The notes beneath the pieces were generated by a model that saw only the letters and a program-made list of their open reading frames with translations, was not told the DNA's origin and did not search any database. The position numbers and the translations under genes are program-made. Below, one piece after another: positions 5,007 through 8,668 of a stretch of 8,668 nt of DNA (positions within the stretch are counted from its first letter, which is position 1; each line of letters opens with the position of its first letter). The stretch is from Chloroflexota bacterium (GTDB lineage: Bacteria; Chloroflexota; Ktedonobacteria; Ktedonobacterales; JACDGC01). The stretch lies in assembly GCA_021812265.1 (NCBI GenBank), contig JAKAOI010000068.1, positions 1 through 8,668 on the forward strand, in the 5' to 3' direction.

Positions 5007-7243
5007 TCTGTTACCGCCTCTTCCAATCCGTTTTCCCAGCGCAATTTCATTTCTGCAACAGAAAGATGTATACCCAAAAACTGCAAGTGTTCGCCGCCGG
5101 CGGTTCCAAGTTTTATATATGGAATATTATGCGCTGCTGCCATGTGAAGCGCTTCAATTTGTTTTTCGGGGCTTATTCCTACTATAACCCGTGAAGGAGC
5201 CTCGCCAAACAGCGCCGAAAAGGGAGATTCTACTGTTATTGGTTCATCTTGTAGTACGCCGATATTAGACCAAATCGCCATTTCTGCAAGCGCGCACGCT
5301 AAACCGCCATCAGAACAATCGTGGGCGCATTGCAGCAATGTGTTGGCGTGCGCTTCCACCAGAAATTTCTGCAGCTGCGCTTCCAATTCTAAATCTATTT
5401 GTACGGGCCGCCCTGCAACAACCTGCTTTTGCGCCGCCATATACAACGATCCTGCTAAAGATGTAATCTGATCGTTCCAGGGACCTATTAGGTAGATTGC
5501 GTCACCTTCCTGTAAATAAGAGGACGGCAGCGGCTTGCGATTATTTTCCAGCAAGCCTACCATGCCAATGATGGGTGTGGGATAAATTGCCGCGCCCTGA
5601 GATTCGTTATATAAACTTACATTACCGCTTACTACAGGTGTTTGTAACGTGTTTGCTGCAGCCGCCATGCCGTCTATTGCCGCCGCTAACTGGTAATAGA
5701 CCTCAGGTTTTTCGGGGTTGCCGAAATTTAAACAATTGGTTAAAGCAACAGGAACTGCGCCGGAGCATGCGCAATTGCGCGCCGATTCGGCAACCGCCAT
5801 GGCTCCGCCATTATATGGATCTAAAAATACCATGCGGCTGACACAGTCGGTAGAAACCGCAAGTGAAACACCGGTTGGCGCGCCTTGTTCGTTTCGCAGC
5901 CGCAAAACAGCTGCGTCGCTTCCCGGCGCAGTTATGGTGTTATTACCCACTAAATGATCGTAGGTTTGGTATACGCTCTGTTTGCTGGCAATATCGGGGT
6001 GGGCCAGCATTGTAAGCAGCGTAGCGGATAGATTTTCCGGAACATCTACAGCGCCAAAATCAAACTGCCATAATTGCGCAACCGCAGGATCTTGTTTGCC
6101 TTCTCTGATATACATTGGTGTTTTTTCGGTTAAAAAATCTGTTGGAATCTCGGCTAAAACTGTATCGCCATCTTTAATTCGCAGCGCCGGCTCTTCGATG
6201 ACATATCCAATACAATCGGAATGAAGCCCCCATTTAGCAAAAATTCCTTGCACATCTGCAACATGATCTTTATCGACTATTGCGAGCATGCGTTCTTGGG
6301 ATTCGGAAAGCATCACTTCATAGGCCGACATTCCGGATTCACGGCGCGGCGCTTTTGCAACATCTATTTCTACGCCGCATTCGCCTTTATGCGCTGTTTC
6401 AACGCTGGAGCTTGTTAATCCTGCAGCGCCAAGATCTTGTAAACCAACCAACCAACCTGTGTCACGCAACTCTAAGCAAGCTTCCAGTAATAATTTCTCT
6501 AAAAATGGATTGCCAACCTGTACAGCAGACCGCTGAGTAGATCCGGGATCGGTAACTGAGGCAAATGTTGCGCCATGTATACCATCCCGGCCGGTATCGG
6601 CTCCAACCAGCAGCAGCGGATTGCCGATTCCCGAAGCTTTCGCTGAAATCATTTTATCTTTTGGCGCAACGCCAATACACATTGCGTTTACTAAAATATT
6701 TGAGGTATATGTGTCATCAAAACTTACTTCACCGCCAACGGTAGGCACACCGATGCAATTGCCATAATGTCCGATTCCGCCGACAACGCCATGAAACAAA
6801 TATCGTGTGCGGTTTACATTTAACGACCCGAAACGCAGCGAATCCAGCAAGGCAATTGGTCTGGCTCCCATGGTAAAGATATCACGCAAAATGCCGCCTA
6901 CACCGGTAGCGGCGCCTTCAAATGGCTCTACAGCGCTGGGATGATTATGGCTTTCGATTTTGAATACAACCGCTAAATCGTTTCCGGCGTCTATAGCTCC
7001 TGCGTTTTCTGAGCCTGGACCAAATAAAATTCTCGGCCCGGTTGAAGGAAGGCGTTTTAAGAGTGGTTTGCTGTTTTTATAGCCGCAATGTTCGCTCCAC
7101 ATTGCGCCGAAAATACCGAGTTCTACATGGTTTGGCGCGCGGCCAAGAAGGTCTTTTATGAGTTGAAATTCGGAGCGTGAAAGCGCAGTTTCACGTAATT
7201 GAGCGTCTGTAGGATCGGAGATAATTTGTGTATCTTGGCGCAT
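5003..7243 (-). CDS. purL: Phosphoribosylformylglycinamidine synthase subunit PurL (small form)
   Basis: PurL catalyses the fourth step of de novo purine synthesis, FGAR plus ATP plus glutamine-derived ammonia to FGAM. At 746 residues it is the short type that works as PurL-PurQ-PurS, PurQ supplying ammonia; neither partner is in the window. From the ATG at 7243, [12 protein letters not shown] (48-59) holds the conserved His52, [20 protein letters not shown] (95-114) is the nucleotide-binding signature, and [20 protein letters not shown] (117-136) follows. The second half repeats the AIRS-like fold ([50 protein letters not shown]). An open frame extends to 7330, but that would begin inside the terminator hairpin; AAGGA seven bases before ATG 7243 decides the start. 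The gene overlaps larC by 4 bp, implying coupled translation. It appears complete. Confidence 0.96.
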   Translation of the reverse strand: MRQDTQIISDPTDAQLRETALSRSEFQLIKDLLGRAPNHVELGIFGAMWSEHCGYKNSKPLLKRLPSTGPRILFGPGSENAGAIDAGNDLAVVFKIESHNHPSAVEPFEGAATGVGGILRDIFTMGARPIALLDSLRFGSLNVNRTRYLFHGVVGGIGHYGNCIGVPTVGGEVSFDDTYTSNILVNAMCIGVAPKDKMISAKASGIGNPLLLVGADTGRDGIHGATFASVTDPGSTQRSAVQVGNPFLEKLLLEACLELRDTGWLVGLQDLGAAGLTSSSVETAHKGECGVEIDVAKAPRRESGMSAYEVMLSESQERMLAIVDKDHVADVQGIFAKWGLHSDCIGYVIEEPALRIKDGDTVLAEIPTDFLTEKTPMYIREGKQDPAVAQLWQFDFGAVDVPENLSATLLTMLAHPDIASKQSVYQTYDHLVGNNTITAPGSDAAVLRLRNEQGAPTGVSLAVSTDCVSRMVFLDPYNGGAMAVAESARNCACSGAVPVALTNCLNFGNPEKPEVYYQLAAAIDGMAAAANTLQTPVVSGNVSLYNESQGAAIYPTPIIGMVGLLENNRKPLPSSYLQEGDAIYLIGPWNDQITSLAGSLYMAAQKQVVAGRPVQIDLELEAQLQKFLVEAHANTLLQCAHDCSDGGLACALAEMAIWSNIGVLQDEPITVESPFSALFGEAPSRVIVGISPEKQIEALHMAAAHNIPYIKLGTAGGEHLQFLGIHLSVAEMKLRWENGLEEAVTE

Positions 7244-7270
7244 GAAATATTCCTTGAGAAATAAAAGTTG

Positions 7271-7286
7271 ACACTTCATTGTATCA
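7271..7286 (-). promoter_or_regulatory. Predicted purL-larC promoter
   Basis: On the minus strand TGA-TACAAT (TACAAT at 7283-7278, TG at 7286-7285) is an extended -10 identical to that of prfB. The -35 at 17 bases is TCTGTT, a poor match lying in the tail of the upstream terminator. Predicted start near 7271 gives a leader of about 28 nt, too short for a purine riboswitch. I see no PurR box. Confidence 0.45.
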
Positions 7287-7296
7287 CGAGACGCCG

Positions 7297-7347
7297 TAAA
7301 AACAGAAGAACGCCTGCATATGCGTAACAACGCGATATACAGGCGTT
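7297..7347 (-). terminator. Intrinsic terminator after the aminotransferase gene
   Basis: AACGCCTG (7309-7316) pairs with CAGGCGTT (7340-7347); inside, GCG (7322-7324) pairs with CGC (7331-7333) around the loop TAACAA, with partial ATAT pairing between. On the minus strand the stem is followed by CTTCTGTTTTT, a somewhat interrupted T-rich tail. It ends the aminotransferase transcript just before the purL promoter. In the plus direction it is followed only by TTA, so it is mainly minus-directed. Confidence 0.65.
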
Positions 7348-7380
7348 TTAAAGATAAATAATCACTAAAAGTGAGGATAA

Positions 7381-8463
7381 TTAGCCGAGGCGTTTGGCGA
7401 CTGCTATAACAGAATCAGCTACTTTTTCCAATTCTATCTCTGTCAGCGCCGGGTGTACGGGAAGGGCTAATACTTGATCGGCGGCAGCTTCTGATTCTGG
7501 GCAGTTGCCGGTTACACCAATTTCCTGATAATACGGTTGATTATAAATGGTGCGCGGGTAATATATACCTGTGCCTACACCCATTTCTGCCAAAGCTGCA
7601 ATCCATTGATCGCGATTTTTCCGCGCGCGGATTGTATATTGGTGGAACACATGCCGATAGCCGTCCGCGACAACGGGTGTCTGCGTATAATTGGCTAAAC
7701 GCTCGGTTAAGTATGCGGCGTTAGCGATGCGCTTTTGGGTAAATGGCTCTAATTTAGGAAGTTGCGCTAATCCAATTGCGGCGTGAATATCTGTCATACG
7801 CAGGTTATAGCCTAAAGCAATTTGCTTGTAGCGCTCTTTTTGTCCTTGGTTGCGAATGACGCGAATTTTATCGGTGAATTCAAGATCGTCTGCAGTTACA
7901 GCGCCACCTTCACCGGTAGTAATATTTTTGGTCGGATAAAATGAAAAACCACCTGAAGCAAAACTACCGACCGGTTTTCCATTGATAGAAGCTGCGTGCG
8001 CTTGGCAGGCGTCTTCAACAACAACCAAATTATGAGCTTCGGCAATTTTCATAATCGCAGGCATATCGCATGGATAGCCAAATAAATGCACCGGCATAAT
8101 TGCTTTGGTTTTTGGCGTAATTGCCTGTTCAATTAACGCGGGATTGATATTGTATGTAAATGGATCAATATCTACAAATACGGGTTTTGCGCCAATAATC
8201 TCAACAACATTTGCGGTAGCAGCGAACGTAAATGGGGTAGTAATAACCTCATCTCCGGCTTTTACCCCATAGGCAAGGAGCGCTAAATGCAACGCTGCAG
8301 TGCCGGAATTTACCGCAACCGCATCTTTAGTGTGGCAAACAGCGGCAAATTTTTTCTCAAATTCTGCGACATTTGCTCCCTGCGCCAATTGCCCAGAAGC
8401 TAAGGCGTGCGCAACAGCTTTTTGTTCATCTTCACCGATTAACGGATGCGCGATAGGAATCAT
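7381..8463 (-). CDS. DegT/DnrJ/EryC1/StrS family PLP-dependent aminotransferase
   Basis: A 360-residue cytoplasmic enzyme of the sugar aminotransferase family, which moves an amino group (usually from glutamate) to a keto-sugar nucleotide for surface glycans, O-antigen or secondary metabolites. [11 protein letters not shown] (52-62) binds the cofactor phosphate, [10 protein letters not shown] (76-85) follows, EDACQAHAA (150-158) supplies Asp151 and Gln154 that contact the pyridine ring, and [18 protein letters not shown] (172-189) contains Lys179, the Schiff-base lysine. [18 protein letters not shown] (218-235) is also typical. Length is normal and the gene is complete. The start is ATG 8463 with AGGAG about 13 bases upstream, a longer spacing than usual; no in-frame alternative is better. 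No sugar-pathway neighbours are present, so the substrate (4-keto-6-deoxy or 3-keto sugar) cannot be told. It is transcribed alone and closed by the terminator at 7309-7347. Confidence 0.93.
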   Translation of the reverse strand: MIPIAHPLIGEDEQKAVAHALASGQLAQGANVAEFEKKFAAVCHTKDAVAVNSGTAALHLALLAYGVKAGDEVITTPFTFAATANVVEIIGAKPVFVDIDPFTYNINPALIEQAITPKTKAIMPVHLFGYPCDMPAIMKIAEAHNLVVVEDACQAHAASINGKPVGSFASGGFSFYPTKNITTGEGGAVTADDLEFTDKIRVIRNQGQKERYKQIALGYNLRMTDIHAAIGLAQLPKLEPFTQKRIANAAYLTERLANYTQTPVVADGYRHVFHQYTIRARKNRDQWIAALAEMGVGTGIYYPRTIYNQPYYQEIGVTGNCPESEAAADQVLALPVHPALTEIELEKVADSVIAVAKRLG

Positions 8464-8503
8464 ATGTTTTGGGTTTCTCCTAAATTTTTAAAGTGACATG
8501 AAA

Positions 8504-8660
8504 GCTCTGCTACTATCATATCTCAATTTTGCCGATTCAGCCATGATGATAGACATTACTGCTGAATAATGGGCTTTATTTAGTATACGCGCATTGATGA
8601 GCTAACTGGTGAAACTACTGCCTATCAATTGAATCAGCGATGGCTGGCGCGTTTTTTTTT
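8504..8660 (+). ncRNA. Candidate structured plus-strand RNA ending in an intrinsic terminator
   Basis: The 205 bp upstream of the aminotransferase hold no gene. On the plus strand, TGC-TACTAT (8508-8516) is an extended -10 (weak -35), with start near 8523. Two folds follow. First, ATTCAGC (8535-8541) with GCTGAAT (8561-8567), flanked by GCC/GGC. Second, a continuous arm ACGCGCATTGAT (8587-8598), whose last six bases pair with ATCAAT (8624-8629) and first six with GCGCGT (8647-8652). The insert between carries a mini-hairpin CAGC-GATG-GCTG (8635-8646), making a three-way junction followed by T9 (8652-8660). The RNA would be about 138 nt. It could be an independent small RNA or a leader attenuator of a gene beyond the window end. 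It matches no riboswitch or T-box consensus I know. Confidence 0.4.
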
Positions 8661-8668
8661 CTTTCTTC

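Noticed and set aside
7268..7273. TTGACA on the plus strand as a -35 element
   Set aside because: No acceptable -10 lies 16-18 bases downstream (ACGCCG region) and no plus-strand gene follows.
7244..7330. N-terminal extension of PurL to the start at 7330
   Set aside because: It would begin inside the terminator hairpin, lacks PurL similarity and has no ribosome binding site; AAGGA precedes the ATG at 7243.
8590..8652. Hammerhead ribozyme (TTGATGAG followed by GGTGAAAC inside a three-way junction)
   Set aside because: The invariant C3 is T, stem II is only three pairs with two wobbles, and there is no GUH cleavage triplet before the closing strand GCGCGT. The TTGAT bases are better used in the ATTGAT/ATCAAT stem.
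8605..8652. T-box or other known riboswitch
   Set aside because: ACTGGTGAAACTACTG only faintly resembles the T-box core; the GGTGGNACCGCG-type sequence is absent, and so are purine, TPP, SAM, FMN and cobalamin signatures.

Overview
This is bacterial DNA of intermediate G+C (mid-40s percent by eye). It carries seven apparently full-length protein genes, six on the minus strand and one (prfB) on the plus strand. The window probably spans a whole short contig. Its first eight bases, TCCGATCT, equal the 3' end of the standard Illumina adapter, and it ends just after a run of nine T. PurL is the short (about 746-residue) form that works with separate PurQ and PurS. That form occurs in Gram-positive bacteria, Chloroflexota, Cyanobacteria and others, and not in gamma-proteobacteria. 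The C-terminal wording of the tyrosine recombinase reminds me of Chloroflexota integrases, but this is memory only and the phylum is uncertain.

Layout: 11-772 (-) sigma-70/ECF-like factor with an unusual C-terminal helical tail. 773-1119 is a 347-bp intergenic stretch with a promoter and palindrome for the sigma gene and an orphan plus-strand promoter/terminator pair (candidate small RNA). 1120-2217 (-) is a tyrosine recombinase and 2223-3005 (-) a class I SAM methyltransferase; these two form a tight operon with a 5-bp gap. 3021-3103 is a compact divergent promoter region. 3104-4199 (+) is prfB, peptide chain release factor 2, whose reading frame is interrupted at codon 23 by the classical autoregulatory +1 frameshift site CTT TGA C. 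4236-5006 (-) is a LarC-family nickel-insertion protein with only the N-terminal (LarC1) part, and 5003-7243 (-) is purL; the two overlap by 4 bp. 7309-7347 is a terminator hairpin. 7381-8463 (-) is a DegT/DnrJ/EryC1/StrS aminotransferase. 8464-8668 has no protein gene but holds a second plus-strand promoter-like motif and a structured element ending in T9.

The genes do not form one pathway. prfB is translation termination, purL is de novo purine synthesis, larC is nickel-pincer cofactor synthesis, the aminotransferase is nucleotide-sugar or surface-glycan synthesis, and the sigma factor, recombinase and methyltransferase are regulatory or accessory. The most interesting features are regulatory: (1) the prfB recoding site combined with a promoter whose predicted start coincides with the ATG (probable leaderless mRNA); (2) two non-coding plus-strand elements that begin with nearly the same 13-mer (GCTCTGCTACAAT and GCTCTGCTACTAT) and end in hairpin plus T8/T9, which may be two small structured RNAs; (3) LarC without its C-terminal half. 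I found no CRISPR array, insertion sequence, tRNA or rRNA.
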